Below are positions 8,411-15,860 of a stretch of 64,000 bases of DNA, piece by piece. The translations under genes were made by a program, and so were the position numbers. The DNA is from Streptomyces sp. NBC_00523. GTDB lineage: Bacteria > Actinomycetota > Actinomycetes > Streptomycetales > Streptomycetaceae. The notes beneath the pieces were generated by a model that saw only the letters and a program-made list of their open reading frames with translations, was not told the origin of the DNA and did not search any database. Position 1 is the first letter of the stretch, and each line of letters begins with the position of its first letter. Where the stretch lies: assembly GCF_036346615.1 (NCBI RefSeq), contig NZ_CP107836.1:6014001-6078000 (forward strand), given 5' to 3'.

Positions 8411-9100
8411 ATGGCCCGCCTGAGCTCGCTCAACGCCATCTCGGCGCAGGAGCACCTGCGCGACCAGGTGGCGCACGCGCTGCGGGCGGCCCTCGTCTCC
8501 GGCGAACTGCGGCCCGGCACGGTCTACTCGGCGCCGACGCTGGCCGCCCAGTTCGGTGTCTCCGCCACCCCTGTACGTGAGGCGATGCTCGACCTGGTCC
8601 GCGAGGGCCAGGTCGAGGCCGTCCGCAACAAGGGCTTCCGGATCACCGAACTGACCGACCAGGACCTGGACGACTACACCGAGCTGCGCGCGATGATCGA
8701 GGTCCCCACGGTCGGCAGGATCGCGCGCATGGGCCTGACGGCCGAGCTGGAGGCGTTGCGGCCCGTCGCCGAGGAGATCGTCGAGGCCGCCCGCCGGCAC
8801 GACATCCTGGGCTACCTGGAGGCGGACCGGCGCTTCCACCTCGCCCTGCTGGGACTGGCCGGCAACCGGCGTCTGGTCGAGGAGGTCGGCGAACTCCGCA
8901 AGCGCTCCCGGCTCTTCGGGCTGAACCGGCTCTCCGAGTCCGGGCAGCTGGCCGCCTCGGCCGAGGAGCACATCGAGCTGCTCGACCTGGTGGTCGCGGG
9001 GGACGCCGAGGGCGCCGAGGCCTGCATGCTCGGCCACATGTCGCACGTCCGCTCGCTGTGGGCGGGCGGACGCCGGAGTGAACCGGCGAGCCAGGCGTAA
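8411..9100 (+). CDS. GntR-family regulator, FCD subfamily, probable regulator of hydroxyproline use
   Basis: 229 residues from an ATG with a clear GGAGGA eight bases upstream. The N-terminal winged helix contains FGVSATPVREAML, the hallmark recognition region. The C-terminal FCD domain shows candidate metal ligands in ADRRFH, EEHIELLDL and GHMSHV. FCD regulators usually release DNA on binding a small carboxylic acid, here plausibly hydroxyproline or a pathway intermediate. It is last in the catabolic gene run but has its own promoter-like sequence. It is a close paralogue of the protein at 18144-18908, with almost the same HTH segment. Confidence 0.85.
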   Translation: MARLSSLNAISAQEHLRDQVAHALRAALVSGELRPGTVYSAPTLAAQFGVSATPVREAMLDLVREGQVEAVRNKGFRITELTDQDLDDYTELRAMIEVPTVGRIARMGLTAELEALRPVAEEIVEAARRHDILGYLEADRRFHLALLGLAGNRRLVEEVGELRKRSRLFGLNRLSESGQLAASAEEHIELLDLVVAGDAEGAEACMLGHMSHVRSLWAGGRRSEPASQA

Positions 9101-9169
9101 CGCCTCAAGCTCCCCCGTAGGCAAGGGCGTTGACGTGCCGACGAATGTGGTCACGGCCGCTTCCTAAAG

Positions 9170-9227
9170 ACATGTGACATGTGCCATTGTACTGACGGTC
9201 GCGCTTGAGGTCGTGTCCATGTCACTT
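9170..9227 (+). promoter_or_regulatory. Candidate operators upstream of the collagenase gene
   Basis: ACATGTGACATGT (9170-9182) is an inverted repeat of ACATGT around a central G and contains the exact 10-mer CATGTGACAT found before the hydroxyproline operon. A -10-like TGTACT lies at 9188-9193, and ATGTCACTT at 9219-9227 matches the palindrome core at 8 of 9 bases. The remaining 231-bp gap (9101-9332) shows nothing else clear; the leader from the putative start site to the gene is about 135 bases. Confidence 0.45.
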
Positions 9228-9332
9228 CGCTGACCGTTCCGGTCGCCCGCCGTCCCCGTCCGGCCTCACCCGCGCGCCATCCCCCACGGCCGCGCGACGG
9301 CGCGCGGTCATCACCCCGCTGGGAGGCGGCAC

Positions 9333-11690
9333 GTGAAGAAACGAACGGTCCGACAGAGAGTCACCGGACTCACCACCGCGGCTTTGGCGGCCTGCCTGGG
9401 CATCGGCATGCTCGCCGCACCCGCCCCGGCCGCCGAGCCCCGGCCCACCGCCCCGGCCGCCGCGAGCGCCACCGCGCACCGGACGACCGGCGAGGCGTCG
9501 CCCGAGCCGGGCGGCCCCACCGCGCAGGCCGCCACCGCCCCCGCCCAGGACCCGGCCCACCTGGGCGAGACGGCCGGCAGCCCCGCCGAGCGGGCCCCGG
9601 TCAGCGCCTCCAAGGACGCGCTGCGACGCGACTACGACGACCCGCGCGCCACCGAACCGAGCCACCCGGCCCCCTCCATGAAGGCGAAGTCCCTGGCCCG
9701 GGCGGCCGCCTGCTCCGTCGCCGACTTCACCAGCCGCACCGGCAGCGCCCTCGTCCAGCAGATCAAGGCGTCCACCACCGACTGCGTCAACACCCTCTTC
9801 TCCGTCAAGGGCAACGACGGCTACTTCGCCTTCCGCGAGGCCCAGATGGTCACCGTGGCGAACGCCCTGCGCGACGGCTCGGCCGCCTACCCCGGCGACA
9901 GCAGCACCGGCATGCCCCAACTGGTGCTCTACCTGCGGGCCGGGTACTACGTGCAGTACTACGACCCCGGTACGGTCGGCTCGTACGGCACCGCCCTGCG
10001 CACCGCCATCCAGGGCGGCCTGGACGCCTTCTTCGCCTCCGCGCACTCCCGCGATGTCACCGACGCCAACGGCGAGACCCTGGCCGAGGCCGTCGTCCTC
10101 ATCGACAGCGCCGAGCAGAACGCCCGCTACCTGGACGTCCTGAAGCGGCTGCTTGCGGGCTACGACGCCTCGTACAACAGCTCCTGGTACATGCTCAACG
10201 CGGTCAACAACGTCTACACCGTGACCTTCCGGGGCCACCAGCTGCCCGCGTTCGTCAGCGCCGTCGCGGCCGATCCGAGCCTGCTCGACGCGCTCGCCGG
10301 ATTCGCCCGCGACCACCTGGACCTGCTGGGCACCGACCAGTCCTACCTGGCCTCCAACGCGGGCCGCGAGCTGGCCCGCTTCCTCCAGGAGGACACGCTC
10401 AGGCCCACGGCGAAGCCGCTGGTCATCGACCTCCTCGGCCGCTCCTCGATCACCGGGCCCACCGCGCCGCTCTGGGTCGGGCTTGCCGAGATGGCCGACT
10501 ACTACGACAACGCGAACTGCTCCGCGTACGGCACCTGCGACCTGGCCGCACGCCTCAAGAGCGCCGTCCTGCCCACCTCGTACACCTGCAGCGACAGCAT
10601 CCGCATCCTCGCCCAGCAGATGTCCTCGGACGACCTCACCAAGGCGTGCACCAGCCTGCGCGGCCAGGACGCCTACTTCCACCAGGTGGCCCGGGACAAC
10701 GGCCCCGTCGCCGGGGACCGCAACACCACCATCGAGGTCGTCGTCTTCGACTCCAGCACCGACTACCAGACCTACGCCGGAGCCATCTACGGCATCGACA
10801 CCAACAACGGCGGGATGTACCTGGAGGGCGACCCGTCGGCGGCCGGCAACCAGCCGAGGTTCATCGCCTACGAGGCCGAGTGGGTCCGGCCCGACTTCCA
10901 GATCTGGAACCTCAACCACGAGTACACCCACTACCTCGACGGCCGGTTCGACATGGCGGGCGACTTCGACGCCGGTGTCACCACCCCGACCGTCTGGTGG
11001 ATCGAGGGCTTCGCGGAGTACGTCTCCTACTCGTACCGCGACGTCACCTACGACGACGCCCTCACCCAGGCGGGCGCGCACACCTACACCCTGCGCACCC
11101 TCTTCGACACCACCTACGAGAACGCCGACCAGACCCGCGTCTACAACTGGGGCTACCTGGCCGTCCGTTACATGCTCCAGTCGCACCGCTCCGACATGGA
11201 CAAGCTCCTCGGCCTCTACCGCGCCGGTGACTGGAACGGCGCCCGCACCCTGCTCACCTCCACCATCGGCACCCGTTACGACGCCGACTGGGCGACCTGG
11301 CTCACGGCCTGCGCGTCCGGGAGCTGCGGCACCACCACCAACCCGCCGACCGAGCCCACCACCCCGTGCACCGGCAGCGACACCCGCGAACTGGGCCAGA
11401 ACTGCGCCCGCGAGAGCCAGCACGCCACCCGGGGCAACTACGCCTACCTGTACCTCTCCATACCGGCCGGGACCGACCGGCTGACCATCACCACCAGCGG
11501 CGGCACGGGCGACGCCGACCTCTACTACAGCTCCACCGGCTGGGCGACCACCGGCTCGTACACCGCCAGGGCCACCGGCAGCGGCAACGTGCACACCCTC
11601 ACCGTCGACCACCCGGCCGCCGGGGTGCACTACATCAGCCTGTACGGGGTGCAGGACTTCGGGCAGGTGAGCGTCGCGACGCGCTACTGA
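9333..11690 (+). CDS. Secreted M9-family collagenase
   Basis: 785 residues; the GTG follows GGGAGG. The N-terminus is a Sec-type signal (basic KKRTVRQR, hydrophobic stretch, APAPAA cleavage region), then an Ala/Pro-rich spacer to ~residue 125. A helical activator-like region precedes the gluzincin peptidase unit with His529-Glu530-Tyr-Thr-His533 and a downstream WWIEGFAEY that supplies the glutamate ligand (Glu558 or Glu562). This is the M9 arrangement for cleaving triple-helical collagen. The C-terminal ~100 residues look like a bacterial pre-peptidase C-terminal (PPC) domain rather than PKD plus collagen-binding domains. It lies next to the hydroxyproline operon and shares its upstream element. 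Confidence 0.92.
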   Translation: MKKRTVRQRVTGLTTAALAACLGIGMLAAPAPAAEPRPTAPAAASATAHRTTGEASPEPGGPTAQAATAPAQDPAHLGETAGSPAERAPVSASKDALRRDYDDPRATEPSHPAPSMKAKSLARAAACSVADFTSRTGSALVQQIKASTTDCVNTLFSVKGNDGYFAFREAQMVTVANALRDGSAAYPGDSSTGMPQLVLYLRAGYYVQYYDPGTVGSYGTALRTAIQGGLDAFFASAHSRDVTDANGETLAEAVVLIDSAEQNARYLDVLKRLLAGYDASYNSSWYMLNAVNNVYTVTFRGHQLPAFVSAVAADPSLLDALAGFARDHLDLLGTDQSYLASNAGRELARFLQEDTLRPTAKPLVIDLLGRSSITGPTAPLWVGLAEMADYYDNANCSAYGTCDLAARLKSAVLPTSYTCSDSIRILAQQMSSDDLTKACTSLRGQDAYFHQVARDNGPVAGDRNTTIEVVVFDSSTDYQTYAGAIYGIDTNNGGMYLEGDPSAAGNQPRFIAYEAEWVRPDFQIWNLNHEYTHYLDGRFDMAGDFDAGVTTPTVWWIEGFAEYVSYSYRDVTYDDALTQAGAHTYTLRTLFDTTYENADQTRVYNWGYLAVRYMLQSHRSDMDKLLGLYRAGDWNGARTLLTSTIGTRYDADWATWLTACASGSCGTTTNPPTEPTTPCTGSDTRELGQNCARESQHATRGNYAYLYLSIPAGTDRLTITTSGGTGDADLYYSSTGWATTGSYTARATGSGNVHTLTVDHPAAGVHYISLYGVQDFGQVSVATRY

Positions 11691-11702
11691 CCCGGCACGC
11701 CC

Positions 11703-12092
11703 TCAGAGCAACCGCAGCGCGTCCGGCCCCGCCCGGTCCCGGATGATCTCCACCAGCCGGTCGAACAGGGTCGGACCGCGCCCCGCAGCCGCCTGCGCAC
11801 ACTCCTCGCGCAGGCGGCTCCGGTTGCTCTCATGGGCGCGGGCGGCCAGCCGGTCCAGATGGCGGGCCGTCTCGGCATGTCCCAACGCCCGGGCGGACAC
11901 AGCGTGTTCGCGCCACTCGAAGACGAAGTCACCGTCGTCCGGCGCGCCCATGCCGCCGCCCAGACAGTCCGCGAAGGCGTCGAGATTACGGCCGAAGTAG
12001 CCACCCGGCCCGTTCACCGCCTCACCGACCACGGTCCAGAAGCTGTCCAGGCCGGTGATCCAGGAACCCTCGATCACATACGTCACGGTCAT
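11703..12092 (-). CDS. Barstar-family ribonuclease inhibitor
   Basis: 129 residues without a signal peptide, matching barstar-type inhibitors: an N-terminal IEGSWITGLDSFWTVVGEAV segment, then YFGRNLDAFADCLGGG, the loop-helix region that blocks the nuclease active site. In Streptomyces such proteins bind RNase Sa-like enzymes and protect the producing cell. It lies 23 bases downstream of the ribonuclease gene on the same strand, so the two probably share a transcript. Its stop codon is close to the convergent collagenase end. Confidence is high in family, moderate in the partner. Confidence 0.85.
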   Translation of the reverse strand: MTVTYVIEGSWITGLDSFWTVVGEAVNGPGGYFGRNLDAFADCLGGGMGAPDDGDFVFEWREHAVSARALGHAETARHLDRLAARAHESNRSRLREECAQAAAGRGPTLFDRLVEIIRDRAGPDALRLL

Positions 12093-12115
12093 GGGACGAC
12101 CCTATGGGTGCGGGG

Positions 12116-12508
12116 TCAGCAGCCGTGGTCCACCAGGTCGAACGTCTCGTAGTGGTCCGCGGTGTAGTAGTCCTCCTGGATCTCCTCACCGGTGACGATG
12201 CGCCGCGCGCCACGCGTCGAGGAGCCAGGGGTGATGACGGTGTACTCGTGGTAGTAGCCGGTGCTCTGCGACGGCAGCACGCCCTCGCGGTTCTGGAAGA
12301 CGGTGCCGTCCTGGTCGTACGGGAACGGGCCGCCGGAGTCGATGAGATCCAGGGTGTCGTGGGCCTGGGACGGCAGGTCCGAGTAACAGACGCTGCCGAC
12401 CGATGCGGTCGTCGCCGAGGCGGTCGCGGTGACCGGGCCGCCGACGAGGAGGGCGGACAGGAGGGCGGCGGCGCCGCCGAGCGTGGTGATCCGTGGGGGG
12501 ATTCGCAT
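12116..12508 (-). CDS. Secreted guanyl-specific ribonuclease, RNase Sa type
   Basis: 130 residues from the ATG at 12508; a TTG extension to 12550 is possible but would spoil the signal peptide. Residues 1-32 are a Sec signal ending in TATASA. The mature part follows RNase Sa closely, and spacing puts the catalytic residues at Glu88, Arg103 and His119 and the disulfide between Cys41 and Cys130 (Glu54, Arg69, His85, Cys7-Cys96 in RNase Sa). It cleaves RNA after guanosine outside the cell. The barstar-like inhibitor gene follows directly. Confidence 0.93.
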   Translation of the reverse strand: MRIPPRITTLGGAAALLSALLVGGPVTATASATTASVGSVCYSDLPSQAHDTLDLIDSGGPFPYDQDGTVFQNREGVLPSQSTGYYHEYTVITPGSSTRGARRIVTGEEIQEDYYTADHYETFDLVDHGC

Positions 12509-12658
12509 GCTCCATGATGACGCGCGTAGACAGCGGCCCGTCAACGCCAACTCAGGTGAATTCTTCGAGAGTTAACCGTGGAGAGGGAACACATCACGTC
12601 CCGGGGGTCGCCGGAGTGCCACGGCCGTGCGGCGCTCGAACGCCAGTCCGTCGTCCCG

Positions 12659-13249
12659 TCATGGGCTGACGGAGCGCCAGATGTGATACGGGACCGTGCG
12701 GATGGCTTCCTCGATGTCGATGTCGCCCACCGCGAGCCAGCGCCGCGCGATGCTCGTCACCGGCCCCAGGATCAGCGACTCCAGGACCGGGATCGGCAGG
12801 GCGACCAGCTCGCCCGACTCCTGGTGGGCGTGGAGCCAGGCGGCGAGCGGGGCGATCCGGGCCTCCTGGGCGCCCCGGAGCTGGCGCGCGTTGGTGATGG
12901 CCTCGCGGTCGACGGTGACCGAGTGCATCAGCCGGGCCGCGTCCGGATGTTCCTGGATGAAGCGGAGGTACGTCTCCGTCAGCGCCCGCACCCCGCCGCG
13001 CGCGTCCGTGACCTGCTGCAACGCCCCGACCACCTCGCCGAGGAGGCGGCCCAGCCAGGACTGCGCGAGAGCGAGGACCACGCCCTGAAGGCTGCCGAAG
13101 TGGTGGTAGATGCTGCCCGCGCTCACGCCGCTGGCCGAGGTGATCGCGTTCAGCGTAAGGCCGGCCTCGCCCTGGTCCGCGTACAGCTCCAGGGCGGTGT
13201 CGAGCACCTGGGCGGCCGTGGCCTCCCCGCGTTGCTGCTTCGGACTCAT
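12659..13249 (-). CDS. TetR-family transcriptional regulator
   Basis: 196 residues. The N-terminal helix-turn-helix is typical (ASGVSAGSIYHHFGSLQGVV, about residues 39-58), with a helical ligand-binding C-terminus rich in Trp/Leu. The gene diverges from the receptor kinase gene, and the shared 175-bp gap holds a perfect 8-bp inverted repeat suited to a TetR dimer. No enzyme or efflux gene is adjacent, so the ligand cannot be guessed; targets could be itself and the kinase. Confidence 0.88.
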   Translation of the reverse strand: MSPKQQRGEATAAQVLDTALELYADQGEAGLTLNAITSASGVSAGSIYHHFGSLQGVVLALAQSWLGRLLGEVVGALQQVTDARGGVRALTETYLRFIQEHPDAARLMHSVTVDREAITNARQLRGAQEARIAPLAAWLHAHQESGELVALPIPVLESLILGPVTSIARRWLAVGDIDIEEAIRTVPYHIWRSVSP

Positions 13250-13317
13250 CGCTTCGGCCCCCGCTTCCGGAATCTCTGGCTCCTCATGATGCCCCCGAGG
13301 GGCAGCGTAGAAGAATA

Positions 13318-13337
13318 TTCTGGAATTGTTTCCAGAA
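13318..13337. promoter_or_regulatory. Candidate TetR operator in the tetR/kinase divergent gap
   Basis: TTCTGGAA (13318-13325) and TTCCAGAA (13330-13337) form a perfect inverted repeat with a TTGT centre. An overlapping 10-bp palindrome AGAATATTCT (13312-13321) lies to its left. The site is AT-richer than its surroundings and is ~70 bases from the TetR start and ~88 bases from the kinase start. Confidence 0.55.
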
Positions 13338-13424
13338 GTTGTTCCAATCCGGGCCCGCTTTGCTTCACACTGAACGTTTGTCGCGCCAAGTCGCGGCCGT
13401 AGACGGGGATTTCAGGAGACCGGC

Positions 13425-15290
13425 GTGAACAACGACGACCACGCGGACCACGAGGACTACCTCGATGGAGGCATCAAACCGCTGACACCGACGGACCCGG
13501 CGCGCGTCGGGCCCTATCTGCTGCTGGGCCGGCTCGGCGCGGGCGGCATGGGCCGGGTCTACCTGGCCCGCTCCGACGGCGGCCGCACGGTCGCGGTCAA
13601 GGTGGTGCACGCGGAGCACGTCGCGGACCCGCAGTTCCGGGGCCGCTTCCGGCGCGAGGTCGAGGCGGCACGGCGCGTCGGAGAGCGCTGGACCGCGCCC
13701 GTCCTGGACGCGGCCCCGGACGCCGAATTCCCCTGGGTGGCCACGGGCTACGTGCCCGGGCTCTCCCTGGAACAGGTCGTGCGGGGCCACGGCGCGCTGC
13801 CCGCCGCCTCGGTGCAGGCGCTCGCCACGGGGCTGCTGCACGCGCTGAAGGACATCCACGCGGCAGGCATCGTCCACCGCGACCTCAAGCCGTCCAACGT
13901 GATGCTCACGATGGAGGGGCCCAAGGTCATCGACTTCGGGATCGCCCGCGCCATCGGGACCGCCGTCGAGTCCCTGCTCACCAGCACCAACATGATGATC
14001 GGCACGCCCGGTTTCATGGCCCCGGAGCAGGTGCAGGGGGAGAGCGCGGTACCGAAGAGCGACGTCTTCACCCTCGGCTGCGTCCTGACGTACGCGGCCA
14101 CCGGGACGCTCCCCTTCGGGCACGGGGCGAGCAACCAGCACGCGATCATGTACCGGATCGCGGAGGCCGAGCCCGAGCTCGAACGGGTCCGGGACGCGGA
14201 TCTCAAGGCGCTGATCGCCCGGCTGCTGGTCAAGCCGATCGAGGAACGGCCCTCCGTGGACGAGCTGCTGGCCGAGCCGGGGCGCGAGGCCGGTCCGGTC
14301 GCCTCCTCCTGGCTGCCGGCCGCCGTCGTGAGCCATCTGGCCCGCCAGTCGGCGCAGTTGCTCGACGCGGAGGCGGAGCCGCTGCGGCAGGAGGGGGACC
14401 GGCCGACGGTCGACCTCCGGTCGGCGCCCGAGGTGGCGGCGGCGGTGGTGGAGGGCCCGAAGACGGCGGAGAAGGAGAAGCCGAAGCGCCGCCGCCCCTG
14501 GCTGGTCACCGTGCCGCTGGTGGTCGTCCTCGGCGGCGGGGGCGGCACGCTGGTCATGCTCCAGCCGTTCAGCCACGAGGGCGGCGACGCGCACGCGGCG
14601 CCCCCGGCCGTCACCTCCACCGGCCCGACCGCCGACCCGGGACCCTCGGTGGCCGGCAGCGCGTCCCCGACGGGCAGCAAGAGCCCGAAGGCGGCGCCCA
14701 GCAAAAGGAAGAAGGCGGACACCGGCAAGGACGGGAAGGACGGCAAGGACGGGCAGCCGGGCAAGGACGGCCGGAACACGGGCAGCTCGGGCTCCACGGG
14801 AAGCGGTTCGTCCTCTGGCGGTTCATCCTCCACGGGCGGTGGCGGTTCGTCCTCCACCACGACGAGCGGCGGCAGCTCGGGCGGCAGCAGCACCGGCGGC
14901 TCTTCCACGAGCACGTCCGGCGGCGGTGGCTCGACCAGCACCTCGGGCGGCTCCTCCACCGGCGGCTCGGGCGGGGGCGGCAGCGCGGTGCCGGCGTCGT
15001 TCGTCGGCACCTGGAAGTTCGGAGAGGTGTACAACACGAACCAGCCCGGCACCATCAAGATCACCAAGTCGGGCGTCGTGACCCTGACCGACTACGTGTA
15101 CGCGAGCTGCCCGTACGAGGCCAAGGTGACCTCAAGCAGCAGCGGCCGGATCAACATCAGCGCCTCCAAGCTGGTCGGACCCAACCCTGGCTATTGCTAC
15201 AACGAGACCGCCCCGTCCTCCTTCGTCACCAGCGGCAGCGGCATCCAGCACGATGTCAGCGGGTTCCAGTACTACTACAAGCGGGCCTGA
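13425..15290 (+). CDS. Membrane-anchored Ser/Thr protein kinase with collagen-like and Ser/Gly-rich extracellular region
   Basis: 621 residues. The kinase domain occupies about residues 28-285: Gly-rich loop LGAGGMGRVYLA, Lys59 (VAVKVV), catalytic Asp153 (HRDLKPSN), Asp170 of DFG, and APE in FMAPEQV. A single transmembrane helix lies near residues 359-378 after a basic stretch. Outside, a short run of collagen-like G-x-y triplets (GKDGKDGKDGQPGKDG, ~433-448) precedes a ~75-residue Ser/Gly-rich stalk and a C-terminal ~95-residue domain with two Cys (ASCPYE, GYCYNE) that may be the sensor. Predicted topology is kinase inside, sensor outside; ligand unknown. Confidence 0.9.
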   Translation: MNNDDHADHEDYLDGGIKPLTPTDPARVGPYLLLGRLGAGGMGRVYLARSDGGRTVAVKVVHAEHVADPQFRGRFRREVEAARRVGERWTAPVLDAAPDAEFPWVATGYVPGLSLEQVVRGHGALPAASVQALATGLLHALKDIHAAGIVHRDLKPSNVMLTMEGPKVIDFGIARAIGTAVESLLTSTNMMIGTPGFMAPEQVQGESAVPKSDVFTLGCVLTYAATGTLPFGHGASNQHAIMYRIAEAEPELERVRDADLKALIARLLVKPIEERPSVDELLAEPGREAGPVASSWLPAAVVSHLARQSAQLLDAEAEPLRQEGDRPTVDLRSAPEVAAAVVEGPKTAEKEKPKRRRPWLVTVPLVVVLGGGGGTLVMLQPFSHEGGDAHAAPPAVTSTGPTADPGPSVAGSASPTGSKSPKAAPSKRKKADTGKDGKDGKDGQPGKDGRNTGSSGSTGSGSSSGGSSSTGGGGSSSTTTSGGSSGGSSTGGSSTSTSGGGGSTSTSGGSSTGGSGGGGSAVPASFVGTWKFGEVYNTNQPGTIKITKSGVVTLTDYVYASCPYEAKVTSSSSGRINISASKLVGPNPGYCYNETAPSSFVTSGSGIQHDVSGFQYYYKRA

Positions 15291-15386
15291 GCCCCGCACG
15301 ATTCCCTCCGGTCCGAAGGGCTCCGCAAGCGTGACAGCCGGTAGGCGGGGCATGCATTGCGTGAGCACCTTCGAGACAGGGGGCGA

Positions 15387-15812
15387 ATGGCCGTGTGGGC
15401 GGGGGAAACGATGGAGCGTCACGAAGAGGCCCGGATGCATCGCAGGGTGGACCGGGCCGACCTGGCAGCCGTGGGGGAAGTCCGGGGCGCGGTGCGGGAG
15501 TTACTGCGCTACCGCTGGAAGGAAGAACCGGCGCAGGTCGCCGAACTGCTGCTCAGCGAGCTGGTGACCAACGCCCTGGTGCACACGGACGACGGCGCGG
15601 TCGTCGCCGTGAGCGTCGCACCCCGCCGCCTGCGCGTGGAGGTGCGGGACTTCGTCCCCGGAATGGACCCCGAGCCGCAGGTACCGCCCGCCGACGACGG
15701 TACGCACGGCCGGGGGCTGATCCTGGTGGAGAGCCTGGCCGACTCCTGGGGGGTCAGCCCCCGCTCGCTGGGCAAGGTGGTGTGGTTCGAGCTGGACGGC
15801 GAACGGCCCTGA
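15387..15812 (+). CDS. Anti-sigma-type histidine-kinase-like ATPase (HATPase_c), contains a TTA codon
   Basis: 141 residues from ATG 15387, or 133 from ATG 15411, which has the better-spaced GGGGGA. The RsbW/SpoIIAB-like fold shows the N box (ELVTNALVHT), then RDFVPGMDPEPQ and the G box DGTHGRGLILVESLADSWG. Such proteins bind sigma factors or anti-anti-sigma factors and may phosphorylate the latter. The leucine codon at 15501 (in ..RELLRY..) is TTA, needing the bldA tRNA in Streptomyces, so translation may be limited to late growth. No cognate sigma or antagonist gene is adjacent. Confidence 0.85.
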   Translation: MAVWAGETMERHEEARMHRRVDRADLAAVGEVRGAVRELLRYRWKEEPAQVAELLLSELVTNALVHTDDGAVVAVSVAPRRLRVEVRDFVPGMDPEPQVPPADDGTHGRGLILVESLADSWGVSPRSLGKVVWFELDGERP

Positions 15813-15839
15813 CGGTCCTTCCGGACCGGCAGGGCCGTT
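15802..15839. terminator. Bidirectional stem-loop between convergent genes
   Basis: Outer stem AACGGCCCTG (15802-15811) with CAGGGCCGTT (15830-15839) is perfect, extended by inner CGGTCC/GGACCG around a TTCC loop. It overlaps the last codons and stop of the ATPase gene and serves the convergent DUF2637 gene from the other side, where a weak T/A tract occurs. Confidence 0.8.
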
Positions 15840-15860
15840 TCCTCGCATCGCTGTTCCGCC

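Noticed and set aside
9222..11630. An 802-codon minus-strand frame over the collagenase gene
   Set aside because: Val/Gly-rich shadow; the plus frame has a signal peptide, HEYTH and a proper ribosome site.
12578..13402. A plus-strand frame of 274 codons over the tetR gene
   Set aside because: No motif or ribosome site; the minus strand encodes a standard TetR protein.
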